The notes under the pieces: generated by a model | The model's database searches: none | What the model was told of the DNA's origin: nothing | Seen by the model: only the letters and a program-made list of their open reading frames with translations | Shown: positions 8,438-16,207 of the stretch, piece by piece | Layout of the letters: every line of letters begins with the position of its first letter | How positions within the stretch are numbered: the stretch's first letter is position 1 | Assembly: GCF_024449095.1 (NCBI RefSeq) | Contig: NZ_CP024628.1 | Coordinates: forward strand, 1,302,001 to 1,366,000 | Source: Vibrio coralliilyticus | Lineage (GTDB): Bacteria; Pseudomonadota; Gammaproteobacteria; Enterobacterales; Vibrionaceae | Direction of reading: 5' to 3' | DNA length: 64,000 nt | Made by a program: the position numbers and the translations under genes

Positions 8438-9739
8438 ATGAACGCTCAAGCATTTATCGACGCAGGACTGCATTACATCCCCCACTCATTCACTGTGCCA
8501 TTAGATTACTCTGCCCCGGAGAAAGGACATCTCGATATCTTTGCTCGTGAAGTGTCTCTCGTTGCAGACAAGAATTCGTCTAAACCATGGCTAGTTTATT
8601 TTCAGGGAGGGCCTGGGTTTCCATCACCACGCCAAAACGGCAATAACGGGTGGATAAAGCGCGCGTTGCAAAACTATCGCGTGTTGTTGCTTGACCAACG
8701 TGGCACTGGTAACAGCTCGGTTGTAAATCACCAAACATTGGCCCATTTACAGCCGCAACAACAGGCAGAGTACCTGAGTCATTTCCGCGCCGACAACATA
8801 GTGCGAGATGCGGAATTCATCCGTGAACAGTTCGGTGTCGATAAATGGGCTATCCTAGGTCAGAGCTTTGGTGGTTTCTGCTCTCTGACTTATCTGTCTC
8901 TGTTCCCTGAGAGCTTGTCGAGAAGCTACATCACTGGTGGCGTACCCTCTGTTTCCCGTCACCCAGACGATGTCTATCGTGCGACGTTTAAGCGCACGAT
9001 GGAAAAGAACCAAGCCTTTTTCAGTCAGTTTCCTAAAGCACAGCAATTATGTCAGCAAATTGCCAATCATATTCTGCACAACGAAGTGTACCTGCCCAAT
9101 GGCCAGCGTTTAACCGTTGAGCAGTTCCAACAGATTGGGATTAACTTTGGCGTTAGTGATACATTCTTGCCTACGTATTATTTACTTGAAAATGCATTGA
9201 TCACCGTAGAAGGGAAACCTCAACTACGCTATGAATTCCTCAATAGTATGCTCATGGAGCAAAATTTCCAGACCAATCCAATTTATGCCATTTTGCATGA
9301 GTCCATCTACTGTCAGGGATTCGCCTCACAATGGAGTGCACATCGCATCCGTCAGGAAAACGTAGCGTTCAATTATCAGCAAGGGCAAGACTTTTACTTT
9401 ACTGGGGAAATGGTATTCCCATGGATGTTCGACCAATATGTAACGCTAAAACCACTCAAACAAGCCGCTGAGTTGTTGGCCGAAAAGCAGGACTGGTCAC
9501 CGCTGTACTGTGAAACTCAACTTTCACAAAATAAAGTCCCTGTGACCTGCGCGGTTTACGCCGATGATATGTTTGTTGATATGGATATCAGCCGCGAAAC
9601 ATTGTCAATGATGCCTAATGCCAAAGCATGGATTACCAATGAATACGAGCACAACGGATTGAGAGCCGACGGCGAGCGTATTTTCGACAAACTGTTCGAG
9701 ATGGGCGAACAAACTGCCGCCAATCTGTCATTGATATAA
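8438..9739 (+). CDS. Alpha/beta hydrolase of the S33 prolyl aminopeptidase family
   Basis: This is a 433-aa cytosolic hydrolase with no signal peptide. AAAGGA precedes the ATG by 7 bases. It has the oxyanion motif FQGGPG (about residue 55), then LLLDQRGTGNS, and the nucleophile elbow GQSFGG with Ser143. A C-terminal ADDMFVDMD and a late His (EYEHNGLR) can complete the triad. The order HGGPG-like, DQRGxG, GxSxGG is diagnostic of proline iminopeptidases, which release N-terminal proline from peptides. This would fit proline-rich peptide use elsewhere in the window, but the genes are 18 kb apart and the link is only suggestive. Confidence 0.85.
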   Translation: MNAQAFIDAGLHYIPHSFTVPLDYSAPEKGHLDIFAREVSLVADKNSSKPWLVYFQGGPGFPSPRQNGNNGWIKRALQNYRVLLLDQRGTGNSSVVNHQTLAHLQPQQQAEYLSHFRADNIVRDAEFIREQFGVDKWAILGQSFGGFCSLTYLSLFPESLSRSYITGGVPSVSRHPDDVYRATFKRTMEKNQAFFSQFPKAQQLCQQIANHILHNEVYLPNGQRLTVEQFQQIGINFGVSDTFLPTYYLLENALITVEGKPQLRYEFLNSMLMEQNFQTNPIYAILHESIYCQGFASQWSAHRIRQENVAFNYQQGQDFYFTGEMVFPWMFDQYVTLKPLKQAAELLAEKQDWSPLYCETQLSQNKVPVTCAVYADDMFVDMDISRETLSMMPNAKAWITNEYEHNGLRADGERIFDKLFEMGEQTAANLSLI

Positions 9740-9749
9740 TGAAATCAGG

Positions 9750-9780
9750 GCGAACACCAAGATCAATGGTTGGTGTTCGC
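9750..9780 (+). terminator. Terminator-like hairpin after the S33 peptidase
   Basis: An 11-bp perfect stem (GCGAACACCAA / TTGGTGTTCGC) with a 9-base loop starts 10 bases past the stop. It is followed by a weak T/A-rich stretch. It separates the peptidase from the next three-gene module. Confidence 0.65.
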
Positions 9781-9832
9781 TCTATCAAATCGTATAATTT
9801 CCTTATTAGTCTGTTATTGCTGGATTCAGAAC

Positions 9833-10510
9833 ATGTCTTCAAAGTTTATTGAACGAGCCTGGTCTCATCCTTGTGTCACTATGGAAGAAAAACTCGTCTT
9901 ACTCGCTCTGGCAGAATTGTCCGATCGAAGTGGCGCGGTGATTACCACCATGGCAGAGCTACAAGAAATGACCAATGGTTCTGAATCCACGATTGATCAT
10001 GTCCTTGGTAAACTGGCGGTTGAGCAAGCCATTATTTCCTTGAGCAAGACATACACCCGTAAGCAAGGCAATATTAAGTGCAAAGTGAATGTGGGCAACC
10101 AGCATTCTATTCCGGTGTATGCTACTTCAGAACCGATTGCCAAGGTGCCGCAATTCCACAAGACTCAAGTCAAACCACTCAATCCCTCTGGTGCAAAGGG
10201 TAAAGCGATTAACGTTGAAGAGCTGTCACCGAATGTCATTGAGTCTTGGGCGGAGGTCATTATGTTCCGCAGTGGGTTCGCCAATCAAACCAACGTTTGG
10301 GCAAGTTTCGTAGAGAAAGTTCAAGCCATTGGTCAGCCGTTGATGAACCAAGACGATCTGAACAGTCGTCTTCACGCACACCTGCATACAGAAAAAAGTT
10401 ATGGGCAAGGCAAAGGTTTCAGTAATAAAAAGCCAGCAGCGACGAAAATGTCCCCCAACCAAGCCTTCAAGAAAAAGATGGCAAACTTCAACTTTGATTT
10501 TGACGATTAG
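9833..10510 (+). CDS. Winged-helix DNA-binding protein, phage replication protein O-like
   Basis: This 225-aa protein begins at the ATG at 9833; the longer frame from 9770 is unlikely because it runs through the upstream hairpin. The N-terminal 80 residues (KLVLLALAELSDRSGAVIT, then MAELQEMTNGSESTIDHVL) match the helix-turn-helix layout found at the N-terminus of phage and plasmid replication initiators of the O/HTH_36 type. A middle helical block (SWAEVIMFRSGF) and a Lys-rich tail ending in acidic FNFDFDD follow. It is the first of three genes spaced 7 bases and -14 bases, so probably one operon. A role in DNA replication or its restart is inferred from fold resemblance only. Confidence 0.5.
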   Translation: MSSKFIERAWSHPCVTMEEKLVLLALAELSDRSGAVITTMAELQEMTNGSESTIDHVLGKLAVEQAIISLSKTYTRKQGNIKCKVNVGNQHSIPVYATSEPIAKVPQFHKTQVKPLNPSGAKGKAINVEELSPNVIESWAEVIMFRSGFANQTNVWASFVEKVQAIGQPLMNQDDLNSRLHAHLHTEKSYGQGKGFSNKKPAATKMSPNQAFKKKMANFNFDFDD

Positions 10511-10517
10511 GTAAAAG

Positions 10518-11450
10518 ATGAAAGATATCAACGAGATCGCCTCTTCTTGGAAGCAAAAAAGTCAGGACAAGCCTGTTCAGAAAACTCAATCAGTGACCAA
10601 ACAGACTCCCCCTACGGTGCAACAGACTCAAAAGCCTGCGACTCCTGCGGCGATTTCAAACGCAATAATCAATAGCGAGTTTAATCAGGAGTTGAAGGAT
10701 GTACTGCGCCCTTATTCCGTAGAACAACGTAAGCACATCATGGCCTTCTTCGGCAAAATGCAGGAGAACTTCTCAACCCAATTCACCCACATGTATGGGT
10801 CAGAACCAGATGATGAATTTGCCGCTTTCGCATCAGAACTTTCAATGGATGATGTTGAGCGCATCGTTCACCATCTGCGTGAACGTCTGGTAGCAGGTAA
10901 AGAGTGGCCACCCGCACTCGCTTTGCTCTCGATGTTAAAAGATTTACCACTCAACAATGAAATTCTTGAAGCCCGCCATCGCATCTTAATTAAGAAGGAT
11001 CCGCAAACTCGCGTTGAAAAGTATATCTTCAACCGTAAAAACAGCTACCTAAAATCACTGTCTGAGAAAAATCTCGCCGAGGAATTTAAAGTGCTGTACA
11101 TCAACGCTTATCAAGAAGTACAAAACAACCTCGATCAGACACTTGATCAACGAGAAAAAGACGTAGAACAGAGTGTCCTTAAAGTAGAACCGACTGACAC
11201 TGATCGTGAGATTGAGCGTCGTATGGCTCAAGGAATACGGCCTAGTGGAAAAATCGGCAGTATGCTTTCTCGTATTGATAAGCTACGTGGTGCTGTGAAA
11301 GCTACCCCTCAACCAGACACAGACCATAGCGTATGGGAAGACGTCACCGAGCCAACAAAACCAGCTAAGCGAGAACAAATCGATCGTGAACAGCAAGCCT
11401 TAATGGAACAAATTCTGCGAGAAACAAACGGCGACGATGAGAACCTTTAA
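10518..11450 (+). CDS. Uncharacterised protein, resembles replication protein P / helicase-loader type
   Basis: This 310-aa protein starts 7 bases after the previous stop. It has a low-complexity Gln/Thr/Pro-rich N-terminus (residues about 12-45) and a helical core. The core contains KEWPPALALLSMLKDLPLNN followed by EARHRILI, which resembles the WPP..L..F segment of phage replication protein P, a DnaB-helicase loader. A charged C-terminal region (about 200-310) has predicted coils. The pairing O-like then P-like mirrors lambdoid replication modules, but no integrase, repressor or structural phage gene lies nearby. Function is therefore a hypothesis; it could also be an unrelated Vibrio core protein. 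Confidence 0.4.
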   Translation: MKDINEIASSWKQKSQDKPVQKTQSVTKQTPPTVQQTQKPATPAAISNAIINSEFNQELKDVLRPYSVEQRKHIMAFFGKMQENFSTQFTHMYGSEPDDEFAAFASELSMDDVERIVHHLRERLVAGKEWPPALALLSMLKDLPLNNEILEARHRILIKKDPQTRVEKYIFNRKNSYLKSLSEKNLAEEFKVLYINAYQEVQNNLDQTLDQREKDVEQSVLKVEPTDTDREIERRMAQGIRPSGKIGSMLSRIDKLRGAVKATPQPDTDHSVWEDVTEPTKPAKREQIDREQQALMEQILRETNGDDENL

Positions 11451-12114
11451 TATTCTAAAAAAAGAGCGAGATTTCTTTCTCGCTTCTACAGGGCGTTCCC
11501 ATTGTAAAATCATCATCGACGATTACAGTCGCGACTTGCCGCTCGGTGAAGTCGAGTTGCACGTTGAAGAAGTCTCGAACAAATACAAATACTACTCCAA
11601 CGAAGCCATCTTTAAACTCACGCTGCCCCTTGAAGAGCAAAATAATATCGACATTTGTACACTCAGCAGTGGTCGTAAAAATCAGTTTCTTTACAAGAAA
11701 TGCCTGAGATTAGGCGGAAAGTGGGAAAGCATTCTCGGTCAATGGGTGTTTTCCGCGTCTGTTGAAGACAAAGTACGTGAGCTGGAAAACATCATTCGCT
11801 CTGAAGAGCAATACTTCGAAGTGACATTCAAAGAAACCGTTACTCTGACCAACCAAGACCTGACTCTGTTTGGCTACCCCGTCGTATTCTCTTCCTCTCG
11901 TGCATCCGTGCAAACCATGAAAGGCATCAGATTACATCGCGGTGATATCGCCGTAATGGGCAACAAAACCGTAATAGTCGCAGGCACAAAGATCCGCCTA
12001 TTCGTGCCATTAGCAATAAAAGACAATCCTGACTTTCGTGAAGACTTCCTCTGTGTGACAGAAGTTGAGAAAAAGCGTAAACCAAACAAAAAGACGAGCT
12101 ATTCTTGGGAATAA
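11437..12114 (+). CDS. Uncharacterised protein, third gene of the O/P-like module
   Basis: This 225-aa soluble protein overlaps the end of the preceding gene by 14 bases, which points to translational coupling. No family is recognised. There is no signal peptide or membrane segment. The sequence looks like mixed alpha/beta with a central KKCLRLGGKWESILGQWVFS block and a basic C-terminus (EKKRKPNKKTSYSWE) that could bind nucleic acid. Its fixed overlap with the helicase-loader-like gene suggests a shared function. A terminator hairpin follows directly. Confidence 0.55.
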   Translation: MRTFNILKKERDFFLASTGRSHCKIIIDDYSRDLPLGEVELHVEEVSNKYKYYSNEAIFKLTLPLEEQNNIDICTLSSGRKNQFLYKKCLRLGGKWESILGQWVFSASVEDKVRELENIIRSEEQYFEVTFKETVTLTNQDLTLFGYPVVFSSSRASVQTMKGIRLHRGDIAVMGNKTVIVAGTKIRLFVPLAIKDNPDFREDFLCVTEVEKKRKPNKKTSYSWE

Positions 12115-12118
12115 TGTC

Positions 12119-12157
12119 AATGCTTCCCTCGGTGAATCGTTCAGTGAGGGAAGCATT
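12119..12157. terminator. Bidirectional terminator between convergent genes
   Basis: A 12-bp perfect stem (AATGCTTCCCTC / GAGGGAAGCATT) with a 15-base loop, itself partly self-complementary (TGAA/TTCA), lies in the 49-base gap between the three-gene module and the VOC gene. Confidence 0.75.
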
Positions 12158-12163
12158 CGGCGA

Positions 12164-12544
12164 TCATGCCATAGAGTGTAGGCCGATCATATTCCCTTCC
12201 GTATCGGATACGATAGCGATAAAGCCATGCGGGCCAATAGAAAATTTCGAATGTTCAACCTTTCCCCCAGCCTCCGCCACTCTCGCCTCTTCAACACTGC
12301 AGTCCTGACATGAAAAATACACCATGGTACTGTTACCTCCTGCGGAAACGCCCTCCATCTTGGCTAAAGCGCCTGTAGCACCGTACTGCTCCATCGATGC
12401 TGGGAATAGCCACATTTCCACCCCCATCTTGGCTTCATCATTCATCTGCTCTAGAGACACCTCAAAAACCGTTTGATAAAACGCCTTTGCTCGCTCCATA
12501 TCATCAACATAAATTTCAAACCAACCAACCGGATTTGTTTGCAT
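12164..12544 (-). CDS. VOC superfamily (glyoxalase/bleomycin-resistance-like) protein
   Basis: This is a 126-aa protein starting at the ATG at 12544, with AAGGAGA 8 bases upstream; the longer frame to 12571 includes that ribosome site. The start MQTNPVGWFEIYVDDMERA followed by KAFYQTVF is the first beta-alpha-beta-beta-beta half of the vicinal oxygen chelate fold. The second half carries GGKVEHSKFSIGPHGFIAIV followed by DTEGNMIGLHS. The family includes lyases, dioxygenases and drug-binding proteins; the sequence resembles the PhnB/YaeR-like small group with no assigned substrate. Confidence 0.85.
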   Translation of the reverse strand: MQTNPVGWFEIYVDDMERAKAFYQTVFEVSLEQMNDEAKMGVEMWLFPASMEQYGATGALAKMEGVSAGGNSTMVYFSCQDCSVEEARVAEAGGKVEHSKFSIGPHGFIAIVSDTEGNMIGLHSMA

Positions 12545-12597
12545 AACCTGTTCTCCTTGTGTATTGCCCAATCAGTTAAAGGTAGACTTTTTTCACA

Positions 12598-13659
12598 TCA
12601 TTTCAAAATGAGTTTTGAGGTCAAAGATAAGCTGGGTTGATAGACAAACCGCGCGTCACCTTGTTCCTGAGAATCAAGGAAACTGACCACTTGTTGAGCG
12701 TATTTATGGCTATTGGCTCCTTCGGCCACAAATCGAGCATCAACAGCATCAGGGTTAGCGTTTACTTCTACACACTCACTGTCAGCGTCAGTAGGACAAA
12801 TCCTGACGTCATGAGCAGCGAGTGTGGAAATTAAGGTGAGGAACAGTTGCTCATCAAAGTCACCGCTGGCACTAAAGTCCAAGTAAATATCCGTACAGTC
12901 GGATAAATCGCGCAGAGCAGCAGAAAGCAAAGATAACAACTCGTGGCTAGACAACGCAGCTATCGTTTCAAATCCGATCCGTCCTACGCCATTGCGCTTT
13001 ACCCAAAACACTGTGCCGGTTGTCGAATTCAGCTGACTGGTCGTTTCATCATTAATTTGCAACTCAAAAAGTTCTGTATCTAACTCGCTGATCATATGAG
13101 TCACCAGCCCCTGCCATTCCTCATCAGAGTTAACACGGTCAGCTTCCACTAGGTAAGGTTGATAGAGTTGCTGCCACTGATCTTCAACCGCTGAATATCG
13201 GCTTGTGTCTTGAGCGAATGTTTTCCACATCAACTCGTAGTCATCACTGTAACCGAGGCTGCTTCGGACCGTTGCGACTTGAGCACTTTGTGTCAACACT
13301 ACTTTCACACTATCTGTATTCGTCCTTCCCCCACTATCTTTTACATACAGCTCAAAGGTGTAAGTGCCTGTTTGTGTTGGGTTAATTAAGGTCGCAGTTA
13401 AACTATCAGAATTCAAAATAGCTAACTGCACTGGCCCTGATGTTTGTGTCCACTGTGTTTCTTTAATGCTGTAGACGTTTTTCGGGTAGGTTTTTGCAGA
13501 GCCACTGAGTGAAATCGTATTTTGGGGTAGGTTGTAAACCTTATCACTGCCTGCATCAACTGTAGGTTTGGTATATTTTTCTGCATCGCTGGCATCACTA
13601 TCACACCCGGACAAGATAACCAAAGCGCACAATAATAGAAACTTAACTAGATTAGACAT
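12598..13659 (-). CDS. Lipoprotein with Ig/PKD-like domain and degenerate S41-peptidase-like domain
   Basis: This is a 353-aa predicted lipoprotein; the start at 13659 has GAGGAA upstream, and the lipobox is VILSGC (Cys at about 18). Residues about 30-125 form a PKD/Ig-like beta sandwich (DAGSDKVYNLPQNTISLSGS). From about residue 135 the sequence looks like the start of a tail-specific protease: YELMWKTFAQD..., then QWQQLYQPYL and VTHMISELDTELFEL. A strand set then follows (VGRIGFETI, CTDIYLDFSASGDFD). The usual catalytic Ser/Lys block and the LxDxH motif are missing, so it is probably non-catalytic. It lies 17 bases after the DUF2860 gene, so the two are probably co-transcribed. Confidence 0.6.
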   Translation of the reverse strand: MSNLVKFLLLCALVILSGCDSDASDAEKYTKPTVDAGSDKVYNLPQNTISLSGSAKTYPKNVYSIKETQWTQTSGPVQLAILNSDSLTATLINPTQTGTYTFELYVKDSGGRTNTDSVKVVLTQSAQVATVRSSLGYSDDYELMWKTFAQDTSRYSAVEDQWQQLYQPYLVEADRVNSDEEWQGLVTHMISELDTELFELQINDETTSQLNSTTGTVFWVKRNGVGRIGFETIAALSSHELLSLLSAALRDLSDCTDIYLDFSASGDFDEQLFLTLISTLAAHDVRICPTDADSECVEVNANPDAVDARFVAEGANSHKYAQQVVSFLDSQEQGDARFVYQPSLSLTSKLILK

Positions 13660-13676
13660 GCTTATTCCTCGCGTCA

Positions 13677-14678
13677 TTAAAATTGGAAGCTGACACCCGT
13701 GGATAGAAAAAGGTTTTCGCTGCTGTAGAAGTCGATCTCGGAGTCTGTTTGTTGATATCCCGCCATCAGGTTGAGATTGGTATTAGGTAAGCCAAGTAAA
13801 CGTTGATAGCTATAAACCGAGAAAAAGCCGAAGCTTTGCTGATCTTGTTTGCGATTGAAAACGGGATTATCTGCGTCATACTCTGCGGAGCCAAGACGGA
13901 ACGTCGAGGTCAAAGTATGATTTGAGCGGTGAAACGCCAGAGCAATTTGGCCATCAATTTTCTCGAAAGAGTGGGCACGACCTTCCGCATCTCTGAGGCT
14001 ATAGTAAATGGCTGGCACAAGAGTAAACGAACGACTGATGGGTAGAGCACTCTCCACTCCAAATCGATGGTAATCACTGTCACGCATGAGAAGCGAACGT
14101 TGCGCATCACTCAGTGACTGAGAAAAACCGATCTCTTCTGTCTCGACTTCACTTTGCGCGTACGCATATTTTAAAGAAGCGGACAATGGACCATGTAAAT
14201 CCATCGCAAACCTGAGGCCAGATACCGTATGGTCGGTGACACTTCTTGAAACCCCCGTTAAATAAGGGTCTCGCCACACTTCATCTTGCCCAGGCAGGCT
14301 ACCAAACAGAGCGGTCGTAATCGCCATGTTTCTGCCTACTTTTTGTGACAAACCAAGCTCTGCTTGGAAGTTGGCTTCTGTTACCTGATCTTCGCTATTG
14401 CCAAAGAAAATGATCGTCTGACCAAAATTGTACTGCAGGCGACCTAATAACATCGGCGAGACTTGATTTACTTTTTCCCCACTGTTGGATAAGTCTTGTG
14501 TCACAGCATTATCATCGTGGGTATTGTGCTGGGATTGGCTGCGTATATAACCAGCATTAACACTAATGACCCCGCTAAAACCTAATACTGATGGATCCAC
14601 TTGCGCAGACGTACTCGGAGAAAAAATGATGAAAAGTAGTGATTGACATACCAATAAAGGCCTTGTTCTGACGTACAT
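13677..14678 (-). CDS. DUF2860-type outer-membrane beta-barrel protein
   Basis: This 333-aa protein has a signal peptide (residues 1-25, cleavage near TSA|QV). Alternating beta strands run to a C-terminal Phe (GVSFQF), the recognition signal for outer-membrane insertion. The start of the mature protein, LGFSGVISVNAGYIRSQSQH, followed by a Glu/Asn-rich linker matches DUF2860 proteins known from Vibrio and relatives. The function of the family is not established; a porin-like or surface role is likely. It precedes the S41-like lipoprotein gene by 17 bases, so a lipoprotein-barrel pair is plausible. Confidence 0.75.
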   Translation of the reverse strand: MYVRTRPLLVCQSLLFIIFSPSTSAQVDPSVLGFSGVISVNAGYIRSQSQHNTHDDNAVTQDLSNSGEKVNQVSPMLLGRLQYNFGQTIIFFGNSEDQVTEANFQAELGLSQKVGRNMAITTALFGSLPGQDEVWRDPYLTGVSRSVTDHTVSGLRFAMDLHGPLSASLKYAYAQSEVETEEIGFSQSLSDAQRSLLMRDSDYHRFGVESALPISRSFTLVPAIYYSLRDAEGRAHSFEKIDGQIALAFHRSNHTLTSTFRLGSAEYDADNPVFNRKQDQQSFGFFSVYSYQRLLGLPNTNLNLMAGYQQTDSEIDFYSSENLFLSTGVSFQF

Positions 14679-14887
14679 GCGAATTCCTTTTTGAGTGACT
14701 GTTCATCAAGCCAATCAAAAGTAACATTCACCAATCAAATCAATCTCCACCCAGTTATGGACAGTTTGTGTCCGCAATGGTCACAATTTCACCAACCTAA
14801 CTAATACACCCATAACCACTCATCGCTAAAGCGGCTTTTTTCGTTTACCATACGCACCCTTCACCATATGAATAAACACGATCACCT

Positions 14888-16096
14888 ATGGCTGCATTGG
14901 ATTTTAAACCACGTACAAGAGTGACTCATGCGGGCTATAAACCCATAGAAGGCGCTTTTCAACGTCCTAAAACATCCTCCTCTTTCTACCACTCTGCGCC
15001 CGATACACCTGAACCGACGCCTGAGTATCAATGTCGAATAAAAATACATTGTGAGAAAGAGGATCTGAACGCATTAACTGTGGGAGTATGGACACTTGGT
15101 AGAACCCAAGCGGACAAGCCGGTGAGGCAGTGGTCAGCAATGTCGTCTGATGACGGTAATACACTGTTGACAGCTCTCTGTTTCGAAAAAGAAGAAAAAA
15201 CCCTTTACCATGATGCTTTTCAACAGGCAGGCCACTCAACTTCATACACGGTTACCTCAACGACATGCACCTCAGAGTATGTCAATGCAGAGTTTGTCCC
15301 GGTCAAATTAGCCATCCAGCCCAATGAAACACGGTTAGCTTGGGCGACAGAAGGCTATTTTTATCATTTTGTTGAGAATCGTCTTATAAAAGAATACAAA
15401 GTGGTCGGAAACGGTCGATGGACACTGCAACTCACTCGCTCAACTCATGAGTTGCTAACCGATGAATTAGTCTCAGAGCACCATTACCCGGCCATATTAC
15501 TACCCTATAAAATAGAAAGGCGTGAAGTCTCACCCCAGCACCTTCTATATCGTTCAGAAAAACTCTCCGCAGAAACATTAGCAAGCCTAGATCATGCTTG
15601 GCTGAATCAACATGCCATGACTCTGGATTTACCCGGTATTGTGGCTGAACGAGGAAAACCTCTCATTAAGCGAAAGCCAGCCAGTAAAGTAAAGCAAGAT
15701 GACACCGTGCCAAGTCAGACTCATATTGTGCAGCGAGTTCCTGAAACAGGTAAGCGTGAATTATGGCCCGATATCGCCGCTCAATATGGGCTGTCATCCA
15801 AAGCCTTGCTACAGCTTAATCCTAAATATGATGCAGACCCAACTCAGCTTAGGGTTGGCGATAAACTCATAGTCAGTGAGTCGGTGTGCAAGGCTTTCAT
15901 GAAGCCACCGGAAATGGCTGCGCCGATTGAATCGCTGAAAGAAGTGCATTTACTTGGCAATGTTTGGGGCAGATACCATGAATTAGCGCTCTCAGAATCT
16001 GCGGTCAATATCATGGAAGACCGTACCGTTTCAGGCTATGTACCGGTTTTAAACTCCGGTCGAATATACCGTGACACCACCAACAAGCAGAAATAA
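14888..16096 (+). CDS. LysM-domain protein without signal peptide
   Basis: This is a 402-aa protein of unknown role. It has no signal peptide or membrane helix, so it would stay in the cytosol unless carried by a dedicated secretion system. The N-terminal 240 residues are unrecognised mixed alpha/beta. Residues about 278-335 form a LysM-like module (THIVQRVPETGKRELWPDIA, then QYGLSSKALLQLNP and LRVGDKLIVSES). LysM on non-exported proteins is found in phage tail and type VI secretion parts or effectors. No such genes are adjacent, so this is only a possibility. There is no clear ribosome site (the upstream bases are ACACGATCACCT), and the gene stands alone. Confidence 0.55.
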   Translation: MAALDFKPRTRVTHAGYKPIEGAFQRPKTSSSFYHSAPDTPEPTPEYQCRIKIHCEKEDLNALTVGVWTLGRTQADKPVRQWSAMSSDDGNTLLTALCFEKEEKTLYHDAFQQAGHSTSYTVTSTTCTSEYVNAEFVPVKLAIQPNETRLAWATEGYFYHFVENRLIKEYKVVGNGRWTLQLTRSTHELLTDELVSEHHYPAILLPYKIERREVSPQHLLYRSEKLSAETLASLDHAWLNQHAMTLDLPGIVAERGKPLIKRKPASKVKQDDTVPSQTHIVQRVPETGKRELWPDIAAQYGLSSKALLQLNPKYDADPTQLRVGDKLIVSESVCKAFMKPPEMAAPIESLKEVHLLGNVWGRYHELALSESAVNIMEDRTVSGYVPVLNSGRIYRDTTNKQK

Positions 16097-16207
16097 ATGG
16101 AGTTCACAGGCGCAATAAATGGCCATGTGCATCAAAATATGATTAGGTATGGCCACTCTCTATGAGTGCGCGGAACTGCAACACAGTAATACTTTTGCTG
16201 CTAGCAT

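Noticed and set aside
9833..12114. Considered as part of a prophage
   Set aside because: No integrase, repressor, packaging or tail genes and no attachment-site repeats were seen on either side.
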